A stretch of 64,000 nt of DNA. It comes from Paenalcaligenes sp052103955 (GTDB lineage: Bacteria; Pseudomonadota; Gammaproteobacteria; Burkholderiales; Burkholderiaceae_B). Where the stretch lies: positions 48,842 through 112,841 of the forward strand of contig JBQELO010000012.1 of assembly GCA_052103955.1 (NCBI GenBank), given 5' to 3'. Made by a program: the position numbers and the translations under genes. Within the stretch, counting starts at the first letter, position 1. Every line of letters starts with the position of its first letter. Under the pieces are notes generated by a model, which was given only the letters and a program-made list of their open reading frames with translations, made no database searches and was not told the origin of the DNA. Positions 1 through 7,498 of the stretch are shown piece after piece.

Positions 1-538
1 CTTCAGCCCCCTGACGTTTAATTGCTTCCAGCTCTTGGCTTTCAGGGTCTACCAGCTCTACGTGTTTAAACCAGATCAGGTAGTTATTCCACAAAATACG
101 TATAGACATCAGTACAAAAGCAGCCGGTAACACCATAAAGAAATACTTCATGGGGATACCCGTAGTTTGGGATTTCCAAAATGCATTCATACGATTGAAC
201 ACAAAGTCGTAGCTCAACCACGTGAAGTACAGGTTAAAGGCCACCCACAGCATATCCGCAATGGATTCCGTTACCTTCTTCACAATAGGAGGAAAAAACT
301 TAAACTGAAATGTCACACGGTTATGTGCGGACATTTTTGCAGCTACCACTGCCCCTAAGTAGGCAAACCACACAAACATATAGGTTGCGACCTCCTCGCC
401 CCAAGGGATGCTGTAAGCGAAGAACTGCCGCAAAATAATCTGAACAAACAACAAGATCACAAAGGTGCTTAATAACAAGGCACAGATGTACTCTTCAAAA
501 TGATCCACTATGTGTACTAGTGCTTTTTTTATCCTCAT
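1..538 (-). CDS. TRAP transporter small permease (DctQ type), truncated at window edge
   Basis: No stop codon occurs before the window edge, so the C-terminus is missing; 179 codons are visible from an ATG at 538. The translation starts MRIKKALVHIVDHFEEYICA and has four hydrophobic segments in the DctQ layout, including the WGEEVATYMFVWFAYLG stretch typical of the family. DctQ is the small inner-membrane subunit of a tripartite Na+-coupled uptake system and works with a DctP binding protein and a large DctM permease. The DctP gene lies immediately upstream and a DctM gene is expected beyond position 1. By analogy with tauKLM of Paracoccus and Rhodobacter this would be TauL, a taurine importer subunit. 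The family is clear; the substrate is inferred from xsc and tauXY in the same operon. Confidence 0.88.
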   Translation of the reverse strand, partial: MRIKKALVHIVDHFEEYICALLLSTFVILLFVQIILRQFFAYSIPWGEEVATYMFVWFAYLGAVVAAKMSAHNRVTFQFKFFPPIVKKVTESIADMLWVAFNLYFTWLSYDFVFNRMNAFWKSQTTGIPMKYFFMVLPAAFVLMSIRILWNNYLIWFKHVELVDPESQELEAIKRQGAE

Positions 539-595
539 ACCTGTCTCCAACATCACTCTTTAGCCTGATTTAGTCGTGCATCAGGCAGCATCAAG

Positions 596-624
596 GCAGA
601 CACCGGCTCATGGCAGGTGTCTGC
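596..624 (-). other. Intercistronic hairpin between dctP and dctQ
   Basis: GCAGACACC (596-604) pairs with GGTGTCTGC (616-624), a perfect 9-bp stem with an 11-nt loop. On the transcribed strand no long T-run follows. It therefore looks like a processing or mRNA-stabilising hairpin just after the binding-protein gene rather than a full terminator. Such a structure would let the abundant binding protein be made in excess over the permease; that role is inferred. Confidence 0.5.
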
Positions 625-655
625 AGTACTTCAAATTCTTGATGAAAAACGCGGT

Positions 656-1648
656 TTAACGATTCAGCGTGGCCAAAATGGCATCCAAACGCTCTTTACC
701 GCCAATGGAGTCATAGAAGGCAGGCCACACTTTGGTGGTTGCCGCTTCAATCCATTCCTGCTCATTGTTTGCAGGCTCTACGATCTCCATGCCCGCCGCT
801 TGCAGCTCTTGCTTAATGCGGTCTTCCGTTGCTTGGATGTACTCGTAACTATGCTCGGTGGCGGCTTGACCAGCAGCCAAAATCCACGCTTGCACTTCAG
901 GGGTTTGTGCTTGGAATACTTGCTCACTCATGACCAAAGGTTCAAGCGAAAACAGGTAGCGAATAGGTGTGATGTACTTCTGCACTTCATCAAACTTCAT
1001 GGCAGAAATAGTCATGTAGGGGTTGTCTTGTCCATCTACTACGCCTTGCTGCAGGGCAGTAAAGGTTTCATTCCACGCCATGGGTGTGGGGTTCACGCCC
1101 CAGGCGTTGTAAGACGCAATCATCAGCTCGTTTTTAGGAACGCGAATGATCAAGCCTTTCAGGTCATCCAATGTACGTACAGGACGCTTAGAATTGGTAA
1201 GCACACGGAAACCCGAGTACGACCAGCCAATAATGCGCACACCTGCATCACGAATGGTGTTTTCAGTAAGCTCTTTACCTACGTCACCTTGGGTCAGCGT
1301 TTTGGCATCCTCTAAGCTTTGAATCACGTAAGGTAGCGTAAGCACAGCCACGCTGGGGGAAAACGGGGTAATGTTGTTGATCGCCAGGATAGAGAAATCT
1401 AACAACCCCATTGCGGCATCGTTAATCGTATCTTGCTCATCGCCCAACTGACTGTTTGGGAACAAATCAGCGGTCATGCTGCCACCACTTTTTTCTTTCA
1501 ACTGTTCGGCAAATGCTTTGCCCAGTTCATATTGAGTACCACCTGCCGCATCACCAATCGCTACCTTAAACGTCGTAGCACTTGCAGCTGTTGCCAACAA
1601 CAAACTTGCTGCCCAAACCGAACCTGTGAGCCATTTTTTGAGTGTCAT
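656..1648 (-). CDS. TRAP transporter substrate-binding protein (DctP type), probable taurine binding
   Basis: A 330-residue periplasmic solute-binding protein of the DctP family. It begins with a Sec signal peptide (MTLKKWLTGSVWAASLLLA, cleavage expected near ASA-TT) followed by the mature sequence TTFKVAIGDAAGGTQYELGK. The GWSYSGFRVLTNSKRPVRTLDDLKGL region carries the conserved Arg and the MAWNETFTALQQGVVDGQDNP region the conserved family motif near the ligand carboxylate or sulfonate site. It captures the ligand and delivers it to DctQM. It sits 94 nt after tauY and 117 nt before dctQ on the same strand and is flanked by hairpins on both sides. By position it corresponds to TauK; the substrate is an inference from the neighbours. 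Confidence 0.87.
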   Translation of the reverse strand: MTLKKWLTGSVWAASLLLATAASATTFKVAIGDAAGGTQYELGKAFAEQLKEKSGGSMTADLFPNSQLGDEQDTINDAAMGLLDFSILAINNITPFSPSVAVLTLPYVIQSLEDAKTLTQGDVGKELTENTIRDAGVRIIGWSYSGFRVLTNSKRPVRTLDDLKGLIIRVPKNELMIASYNAWGVNPTPMAWNETFTALQQGVVDGQDNPYMTISAMKFDEVQKYITPIRYLFSLEPLVMSEQVFQAQTPEVQAWILAAGQAATEHSYEYIQATEDRIKQELQAAGMEIVEPANNEQEWIEAATTKVWPAFYDSIGGKERLDAILATLNR

Positions 1649-1698
1649 CGTAGTCTCCTCCCTCTTTGTCAGAGGTGTGTGTGTGTATTACAGCAAAA

Positions 1699-1730
1699 CC
1701 AAGCACCAGACTCCTTTTTCCGGTGCTTGG
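1699..1730 (-). other. Intercistronic hairpin between tauY and dctP
   Basis: CCAAGCACC (1699-1707) pairs perfectly with GGTGCTTGG (1722-1730). Read on the minus strand it is followed by TTTTGCTG, a short T-run, so it may be a leaky terminator or attenuator between the enzyme genes and the transport genes. No protein is encoded in this 94-nt spacer. Confidence 0.5.
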
Positions 1731-1742
1731 GGATTTCAGCCC

Positions 1743-3191
1743 CTACAGCACCTCATCTTTCAAGTGATACCAGCGATACAAGAAGCGCTGACCAAATCGT
1801 CTGAACGGGGCAAAAAACTCGGACTCCACCATTTCCCGTACATTGGGGAACGGTAATCGGTCTTGGAATATAGGCAGATCCAGCTCTTGGCCTTTGCCTG
1901 CAATCCACTGAGCCATACGTCTACCGGCTTGTGATGAATACATCACGCCGTTACCACCGTAGCCCAGTGCGTAATAAATAGTTTGTTGTGGGTCCGGCTG
2001 CACGATGCGCGGCATCATATCGTGGCTAACGTCTACCCATCCCCACCAGGAATAGGCAATATCAATGCCTGTTAGCTCTGGAAACTTGCGCTCCATTGCA
2101 CTGACTAGCAGGTCTTGATACTTACGCTGCGGCGCGTCTTTACCCGTAATCGCGCTACGGCTACCAATTTGCAAACGGTTATCCGGCAGCAAGCGGTAGT
2201 AGTTACGCAGCACACGTGTATCGGTTAATACCTGATGCGTGTAAAAACGGCAGGCCTCAATCTCTGCTGCTGTCAGCGGACGGGTCACCATGGAGTTAGA
2301 CAAGATCGGCAATAGGCGATTTTTAACCTCTTTGTGCAAACCGTTAGAGGTATAGCCACCGGTTGCCACACCAACGGACTTGGCTTTCACCACGCCACCT
2401 GGGGTTTGCAAATAGTGATAACCGTTGCGGGTTTTCCAGCTTTGTACGGGGCTGGATGGGTGCACAGTGGCCCCTAATGCTCGGGCTTTTTTCAAATAGC
2501 CAAATGCCAATTTGCCTGCATGTATGCCTATACCTTCAGGCTCATGCATCGCACCGTGGGCTTCATGATCATTCACCCACTCGTTACGAACGGTGTCCGC
2601 ACTTAGAATGCGAGCATCGTAGTTAAAGGTGTCACGCAGTAAAGCCGCTTCTTTTTCCAGAACCGGCATAACGCGTTCGCGGTGAGCAATGTATAAATGA
2701 CCACCAGGTTGCGGATCACAGTCTATGTCTTTGATCAGCTCTTTGAAGTTTTCCATGCCCTCTACGCACTCGCGATGCATTTTCAGAGCAGTCTCTACAC
2801 CCCAACGCTGAATCCACTGCGAACGCTTTAACCGGCCAGATGCACACTGTGCCTGACCGCCGTTACGGGTACTGCATCCCCATGCGGTACGGTTCGCTTC
2901 CAGTACCGTCGCTTTGATACCGTGTTCTTGTGCCAAGAAAATGGCTGTCGTTAAGCCAGTGAAGCCCGAACCAATAATGGCTACATCCACTTCTATATCG
3001 TGGGTAATAGGGCCATCATCTTCTGGTGGTTCACCAGCTGTGCCTACCCAATACGTAGGCGCATATTCCGTACCTTCACCAGGATTGCTATGTGCGGTGA
3101 ACGGATCATAGGCTGGATCATAAGGACGTTTAGCAGGTGTAGCATGCCCTAACGTCTCAGCCATAGTCTGTTTTGACGTTTCTTGGAGCAT
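1743..3191 (-). CDS. tauY: Taurine dehydrogenase large subunit, FAD-dependent oxidoreductase
   Basis: A 482-residue DAO-family flavoprotein. After a 65-residue leader the Rossmann FAD motif GSGFTGL appears at residues 74-80, followed by a Glu of the ADP-ribose site in VLEANRTAWG and the NGGQAQC segment common in glycine-oxidase-like enzymes. The C-terminal YALGYGGNGVMYSSQAGR segment closes the FAD domain. TauY oxidatively deaminates taurine to sulfoacetaldehyde and ammonia, passing electrons to the respiratory chain, together with TauX. The start at 3191 lies directly next to the tauX stop (3193), so the two are translationally coupled. The family assignment is secure; the taurine specificity rests on tauX, xsc and the transporter beside it. 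It could act on another amine in principle. Confidence 0.8.
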   Translation of the reverse strand: MLQETSKQTMAETLGHATPAKRPYDPAYDPFTAHSNPGEGTEYAPTYWVGTAGEPPEDDGPITHDIEVDVAIIGSGFTGLTTAIFLAQEHGIKATVLEANRTAWGCSTRNGGQAQCASGRLKRSQWIQRWGVETALKMHRECVEGMENFKELIKDIDCDPQPGGHLYIAHRERVMPVLEKEAALLRDTFNYDARILSADTVRNEWVNDHEAHGAMHEPEGIGIHAGKLAFGYLKKARALGATVHPSSPVQSWKTRNGYHYLQTPGGVVKAKSVGVATGGYTSNGLHKEVKNRLLPILSNSMVTRPLTAAEIEACRFYTHQVLTDTRVLRNYYRLLPDNRLQIGSRSAITGKDAPQRKYQDLLVSAMERKFPELTGIDIAYSWWGWVDVSHDMMPRIVQPDPQQTIYYALGYGGNGVMYSSQAGRRMAQWIAGKGQELDLPIFQDRLPFPNVREMVESEFFAPFRRFGQRFLYRWYHLKDEVL

Positions 3192-3192
3192 A

Positions 3193-3582
3193 TTATTTCC
3201 CGCTAGTCACTGGAGGACGGTTTTTACGGAAGGCATTTTTGATGGCAATTTTGTCACCTTCAAAGGTAAACAAATCCACCATCAATGCTTCATGTTTGCC
3301 GCCATTAAGGTCTGTACCTTTAAAGCGCGATGTAGACATGGCGTGGTTTGCATCCAGCATATGGAAGTCACCATCTAACCACGCTGCATCAGGGAAGTTT
3401 TTCCACGCCGACTCAAAGGCTACACGCACTTTCTCGTGGCCTTGATGAATCGTGCCTTCTACCTCATTACCCGCAATCGCGTAGAACGCACAATCTTTGG
3501 TCATCATGCTCATGATGGCGTCAATATCGTGGTCATTCCACGCTTGGCTGTAGGCTTTCAATAGTTCTAGTTTTTGATTCAT
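3193..3582 (-). CDS. tauX: Taurine dehydrogenase small subunit, SnoaL/NTF2-like
   Basis: A 129-residue protein with the NTF2/SnoaL-like cone-fold pattern: an N-terminal helix (LELLKAYSQAWNDHDIDAIM) and the DCAFYAIAGNEVEGTIHQG and ALMVDLFTFEGDKIAIKNAF strands. It has no signal peptide and no cofactor motif. It lies one base from tauY and 28 nt after thiG. In taurine-degrading Rhodobacter the dehydrogenase has a small TauX and a large flavin TauY subunit, and size, order and tight coupling match here. The fold call is firm; the TauX name depends on context, because SnoaL-like proteins are functionally diverse. Confidence 0.68.
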   Translation of the reverse strand: MNQKLELLKAYSQAWNDHDIDAIMSMMTKDCAFYAIAGNEVEGTIHQGHEKVRVAFESAWKNFPDAAWLDGDFHMLDANHAMSTSRFKGTDLNGGKHEALMVDLFTFEGDKIAIKNAFRKNRPPVTSGK

Positions 3583-3610
3583 GTTCTTGTGCTCCTTCCA
3601 GTTATCGTCG

Positions 3611-4417
3611 TTATTGCATTACCGGCTGTGCGTCGCTATGTATTAACCCCGTTGTGGGTGAGGACGCTTCGGCCAAGTAATGTTTTTTGGGCATACGCCC
3701 AGCTAAAAATGCATCACGCCCCGCCTGTACCGCCCTACGCATAGCACGCGCCATACGGATGGGGTCTTGGGCATAAGAAATGGCAGAGTTCATCAGTACC
3801 GCATCACACCCTAGCTCCATGGCTATGGTGGCATCTGAGGCGGTTCCCACCCCAGCATCCAGCAGTACTGGGACGTTTATTTGATCAAGAATTAAGCGTA
3901 TGTTCCATGGGTTTAAGATACCCATGCCCGAGCCAATAATAGAGGCCAACGGCATAATGGCAACGCAGCCCATGTCTTCCAACATACGGGCTTGTATGGG
4001 GTCGTCCGAACAGTACACCATCACATCAAAACCTTCTTTCACCAGCGTTTTCGCGGCCTTTAAGGTTTCAGGCATATTGGGGTACAGGTTTTTCTGACTA
4101 CCGAATATTTCAAGTTTTGCCAACGAATGGCCATCCAACAATTCGCGCGCCAAGCGCAGCGTACGTACCGCGTCGTCGGCGCTAAAGCAGCCAGCGGTGT
4201 TGGGTAAATAGGTGTAATCTTGCGGGGAAACGTAGTCCAGCAAACTGGGCTCACCAGCGTCCTGACCTATATTGGTACGACGTATAGCTACGGTGACAAT
4301 TTCTGCCCCACTTTGCTCTACTGCTTCGCGTGTTTCAACAAAATCTTTGTACTTGCCAGTGCCTACCAGCAATCTGGATTGGTATGAGCGGCCTGCAATA
4401 ACGAGTGCGTCTTCCAT
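3611..4417 (-). CDS. thiG: Thiazole synthase ThiG, unpaired within the taurine operon
   Basis: ThiG condenses deoxyxylulose phosphate, dehydroglycine and the ThiS thiocarboxylate into the thiazole of thiamine. The 268-residue product from ATG 4417 has normal length and starts MEDALVIAGRSYQSRLLVGT as ThiG proteins do. A longer upstream reading to 4477 passes through a GC-rich hairpin and is unlikely to be translated. The Schiff-base lysine is plausible at K101 in SLAKLEIF, and the phosphate-binding ends (IIGSGMGI, VPVLLDAGVGTASDA, CDAVLMNSAI) are intact. No thiS, thiE, thiO or thiH is present in the window. Xsc, encoded just upstream, needs thiamine diphosphate, so a cofactor-supply role is possible but is inference. 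Confidence 0.87.
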   Translation of the reverse strand: MEDALVIAGRSYQSRLLVGTGKYKDFVETREAVEQSGAEIVTVAIRRTNIGQDAGEPSLLDYVSPQDYTYLPNTAGCFSADDAVRTLRLARELLDGHSLAKLEIFGSQKNLYPNMPETLKAAKTLVKEGFDVMVYCSDDPIQARMLEDMGCVAIMPLASIIGSGMGILNPWNIRLILDQINVPVLLDAGVGTASDATIAMELGCDAVLMNSAISYAQDPIRMARAMRRAVQAGRDAFLAGRMPKKHYLAEASSPTTGLIHSDAQPVMQ

Positions 4418-4448
4418 AAAACAGCCTGTTCTTTTGTTGACTTCAATA

Positions 4449-4471
4449 GGAGGGGGCGAAGCGCCCCCTCC
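4449..4471 (-). other. Strong GC-rich intercistronic hairpin between xsc and thiG
   Basis: GGAGGGGGC (4449-4457) pairs with GCCCCCTCC (4463-4471) around a 5-nt loop. Either strand can form it. No T-run follows on the minus strand, so it is likely an mRNA stability or polarity element at the 3' end of the highly expressed xsc reading frame. It also argues against an early ThiG start at 4477. Confidence 0.55.
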
Positions 4472-4494
4472 AGGCACTACTGAATCTAGAAAAA

Positions 4495-6309
4495 TTAGAC
4501 GTAGTCTTTGTATTTTTCCAGCAAACGTACAGGACGCTTCAGCGCATCACGACGGAACGGATCGCCCAGTTCACGTGTACACATGATTTCCAACACGCAG
4601 GTTTTACCCTCGTTCATCTGCATATCAATGGCGCGTTTCAGTGCAGGACCTACATCCTCCAAACGATCCACGACTATACCCTCTGCCCCCATGGCTTTGG
4701 CAATATCTGCAAACGATGCGTTGTCCAACTCGCCGGCTACAAAACGACGGTTGTAGAACTCCACTTGGTTTTTCTTCTCAGCACCCCATTGACGGTTATG
4801 GAACACCACCGCAGTCACAGGAATTTCATGACGTACGGCTGTCATGATTTCCATCATGCTCATGCCCCATGCGCCATCACCGGCGTACGACACTGCTGGA
4901 CGCTCTGGCGCGGCTGTTTTTGCACCGATAATGGTAGGCAAGGCGTAACCGCAGTTACCAAAGCTCATTGGTGCGAAGAAGCTGCGTGGTTTTTCAAAAC
5001 GCAGGTAGCTGTGTGCTACCGAGTTAATGTTACCGATATCCGTAGACACCATCACATCGGCTGGCATGGCTTTTTCCAACTCACGCAGTACTTGACGTGG
5101 GTGCAGGTATTCGCCGCCATTAAAGGTTTTCTCTTTGGCGTTTTCAGCAATCATGTCCAAGCTGTATGGATCGGTTTCGTGCGTCCACGCATCCAATTCC
5201 GCTTCCCATGTGGCTTTTTCTTGAGCAATGGTTGCGGCACGATCAGCCTTAGTCGCATCGCTAGCCAGTTTGCGCGCATTTACACGGGCCAACAGTTCTT
5301 TAGCTACGGCTTTAGCATCACCGCAAATACCCACGGAGATTTTTTTCACTAAGCCTAGCATTTTGTGGTCGGCATCAATTTGGATGATCTTGGCGTTTTT
5401 AGGCCAGTAATCAATACCGTACTGAGGCAATGTACCGAATGGTCCCAAGCGAGTACCCAGTGCAATCACCACGTCTGCTTGCGAGATCAGTTTCATACCT
5501 GCTTTGGAACCTTGGTAACCCAAAGGACCACACCACAGAGGGTGGCTGGCAGGGAAAGAGTCGTTATGCTGGTAGCTGTTTACAACGGGTGCGCCCAAGC
5601 GCTCAGCCAACGCTTTACATTCTTCAACTGCGTCGCTCATCACCACGCCGCCGCCCGAAATAATCACGGGGAATTTAGCATTAGCCAACAACTCCAGTGC
5701 CTCTTCCAGCGCGTGCTCACCACCATGGCCACGGTCTAATTTACGTGGCGTAGGGATTTCGCAAGTGACTTCACCGTAGAAGTAATCACGCGGAATGTTC
5801 AACTGCGTTGGGCCCATCTCTGTCATCGCACGCTCGAAACACAAGCTTGTGTATTCAGCCATACGAGCAGGGTTGGTCACATGCCCTTGGTATTTAGTGA
5901 ACTCTTGGAACATGGGCAACTGGTTGCACTCTTGGAAACCACCCAGACCCATTGTGTTGGTACCCGCTTCTGGTGTGACGATCACAACAGGGCTATGTGC
6001 CCAGTAAGCCGCCGCAATACCGGTTACGCAGTTACTGATACCAGGACCATTCTGGCCAATCACCACGCCATGCTTACCGGATACGCGAGCGTAACCATCG
6101 GCCATGTGCGCAGCACCTTGTTCGTGCACCACAGGAATCAAGCGTATCCCTGCTGGAGCAAAAATATCCATGGCATCCATAAAAGCGGACCCCATGATCC
6201 CAAACATATCCTTCACACCGTAAGACACCATGGTCTCTACGAATGCTTCTGAAGGGGTCATTTTTGTTAGTCCGGTTACCGGCTTACGGTTATCTGCTAC
6301 CTGGCTCAT
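4495..6309 (-). CDS. xsc: Sulfoacetaldehyde acetyltransferase
   Basis: Xsc converts sulfoacetaldehyde and phosphate to acetyl phosphate and sulfite with thiamine diphosphate. The 604-residue product has the three domains of the acetohydroxyacid-synthase-like family: an N-terminal Pyr domain with the cofactor-activating Glu in VVHEQGAAHMADGYARVSG, a central domain, and a C-terminal PP domain with GDGAWGMSMMEIM. The segment QWGAEKKNQVEFYNRRF is characteristic of Xsc rather than AHAS or pyruvate oxidase. The ATG at 6309 is preferred over the GTG at 6312, with GGAGACTAGGTG directly upstream. It is the first gene of the minus-strand operon and diverges from the cobS-like gene. Candidate regulator sites lie 62 nt or more upstream of the start. 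Confidence 0.95.
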   Translation of the reverse strand: MSQVADNRKPVTGLTKMTPSEAFVETMVSYGVKDMFGIMGSAFMDAMDIFAPAGIRLIPVVHEQGAAHMADGYARVSGKHGVVIGQNGPGISNCVTGIAAAYWAHSPVVIVTPEAGTNTMGLGGFQECNQLPMFQEFTKYQGHVTNPARMAEYTSLCFERAMTEMGPTQLNIPRDYFYGEVTCEIPTPRKLDRGHGGEHALEEALELLANAKFPVIISGGGVVMSDAVEECKALAERLGAPVVNSYQHNDSFPASHPLWCGPLGYQGSKAGMKLISQADVVIALGTRLGPFGTLPQYGIDYWPKNAKIIQIDADHKMLGLVKKISVGICGDAKAVAKELLARVNARKLASDATKADRAATIAQEKATWEAELDAWTHETDPYSLDMIAENAKEKTFNGGEYLHPRQVLRELEKAMPADVMVSTDIGNINSVAHSYLRFEKPRSFFAPMSFGNCGYALPTIIGAKTAAPERPAVSYAGDGAWGMSMMEIMTAVRHEIPVTAVVFHNRQWGAEKKNQVEFYNRRFVAGELDNASFADIAKAMGAEGIVVDRLEDVGPALKRAIDMQMNEGKTCVLEIMCTRELGDPFRRDALKRPVRLLEKYKDYV

Positions 6310-6371
6310 CACCTAGTCTCCATTTATATACAAATACAGTGTATGGCACACCACATGCATCAAAAATCTTA

Positions 6372-6403
6372 TTTTCCGAGATTTTTTAAACACTTTATCG
6401 AGA
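6372..6403 (-). promoter_or_regulatory. Candidate operator pair upstream of xsc
   Basis: On the minus strand TCTCGATAAA (6403-6394) and TCTCGGAAAA (6381-6372) lie in direct orientation with starts 22 nt apart. The same arrangement, including the 12-nt spacer, precedes cobS-like, pta and the second dctP gene. The IclR protein encoded at 9201-10010 is the only regulator in the locus and is the likely binder; this is inferred. Confidence 0.45.
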
Positions 6404-6438
6404 CAAAAAGAGTCTGTCAATCATAAAATGGATAATAA

Positions 6439-6470
6439 TCTCAATATTCGATATATTTAGTACCATATAT
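6439..6470 (+). promoter_or_regulatory. Candidate operator pair upstream of the cobS-like gene
   Basis: TCTCAATATT (6439-6448) and TACCATATAT (6461-6470) have starts 22 nt apart, the spacing seen upstream of xsc, pta and dctP2. The second element closely resembles TACCATAAAG at dctP2. The match is weaker than at pta, and the surrounding DNA is AT-rich, so chance similarity is possible. Confidence 0.35.
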
Positions 6471-6518
6471 TGTGTATAAATAGATAAAAACCCTTAGTCC
6501 AGCAGTAGAGGAGAAGAC

Positions 6519-7484
6519 ATGTCTCAAAAATTAGAAACACCTGAACATAACGTATCAGTAAAAGAAAAATTCGGTATAGAAAGCCCATTGCATGTACCCG
6601 CTTTTAGCGAGTCCACTGAATACGTGCCGGCCGTTGATGAGGCATACCGATTTGATCCTGAAGTCACGTTGTCCTTGCTAGCGGGCTTTGCACACAACCG
6701 GCGCGTACTCATACAAGGTAGGCACGGCACAGGTAAATCTACCCACATAGAACAAGTGGCAGCACGACTGAATTGGCCTTGCATACGGGTGAATTTGGAC
6801 GGCCATATCAGCCGCTTAGACTTAGTAGGTAAAGACACCATTACCATTCAAGATGGTTTACAAGTTACTCGCTTCCAAGAAGGTGTGATCCCATGGGCCA
6901 TGCAACGCCCCATGGCATTAATACTGGATGAGTACGATGCCGGTAGGCCTGATGTGATGTTTGTCATTCAACAAATACTGGAACAAGACGGGCGCTTTAC
7001 CCTGCTGGATCAAAATCGAGTTTTGCATCCACACCCCTACTTCCGTATTTTTGCCACCACCAATACGTTAGGCTTAGGCGATCAAACAGGTTTATACCGT
7101 GGCACACACAGCCTGAACCATGCCCAGCTTGATAGATGGAATATTGTTAGCACCCTCAACTACCTGCCTGCTGCCGAAGAAGAAGCCATTGTGTTGGGGC
7201 GCGTACCCGTTAAAAATACCGAGCAAGGTAAGCACGACATACAGGCCATGGTGGCCTTGGCCAACCTAACGAGACAAGCTTTTTCCGTGGGTGATTTATC
7301 CACCTTAATGTCACCACGTACGGTAATCACCTGGGCTGAAAACTGCACACTTTTTCACGATAAACGTCGAGCGTTTGTGGTGTCTTTCTTTAATAAGTGC
7401 GATGAAAGCGAGCAAAACCTCGTCAAAGAGCTGTACCAACGTTGCTTTAACGAAGAACTATTACCTAACGACATTTCAGCGTAA
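6519..7484 (+). CDS. CobS-like MoxR-family AAA+ ATPase
   Basis: A 321-residue AAA+ protein close to cobaltochelatase subunit CobS. Walker A is GRHGTGKST (residues 67-75), Walker B ALILDEYD (about 133-140) and sensor 1 lies in RIFATTNT. In aerobic cobalamin synthesis CobS and CobT form a ring chaperone that drives cobalt insertion by CobN. Here there is no cobN or other cobalamin gene, so that role is not supported. It starts after a good Shine-Dalgarno (GAGGAG), diverges from xsc across a 209-nt promoter region and is followed 14 nt later by the cobT-like gene. As a MoxR-type ATPase with a VWA partner it may mature or insert metal into an enzyme of the locus; that is inference. Confidence 0.85.
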   Translation: MSQKLETPEHNVSVKEKFGIESPLHVPAFSESTEYVPAVDEAYRFDPEVTLSLLAGFAHNRRVLIQGRHGTGKSTHIEQVAARLNWPCIRVNLDGHISRLDLVGKDTITIQDGLQVTRFQEGVIPWAMQRPMALILDEYDAGRPDVMFVIQQILEQDGRFTLLDQNRVLHPHPYFRIFATTNTLGLGDQTGLYRGTHSLNHAQLDRWNIVSTLNYLPAAEEEAIVLGRVPVKNTEQGKHDIQAMVALANLTRQAFSVGDLSTLMSPRTVITWAENCTLFHDKRRAFVVSFFNKCDESEQNLVKELYQRCFNEELLPNDISA

Positions 7485-7498
7485 CGAGGGAGCACCGC

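Noticed and set aside
617..1315. 232-codon frame antisense to the dctP gene
   Set aside because: It is opposite a clear DctP coding region and has no recognisable domain.
4417..4494. Thiamine riboswitch before thiG
   Set aside because: The 77-nt spacer holds only a simple GC-rich hairpin and none of the conserved THI-box sequence I would expect.
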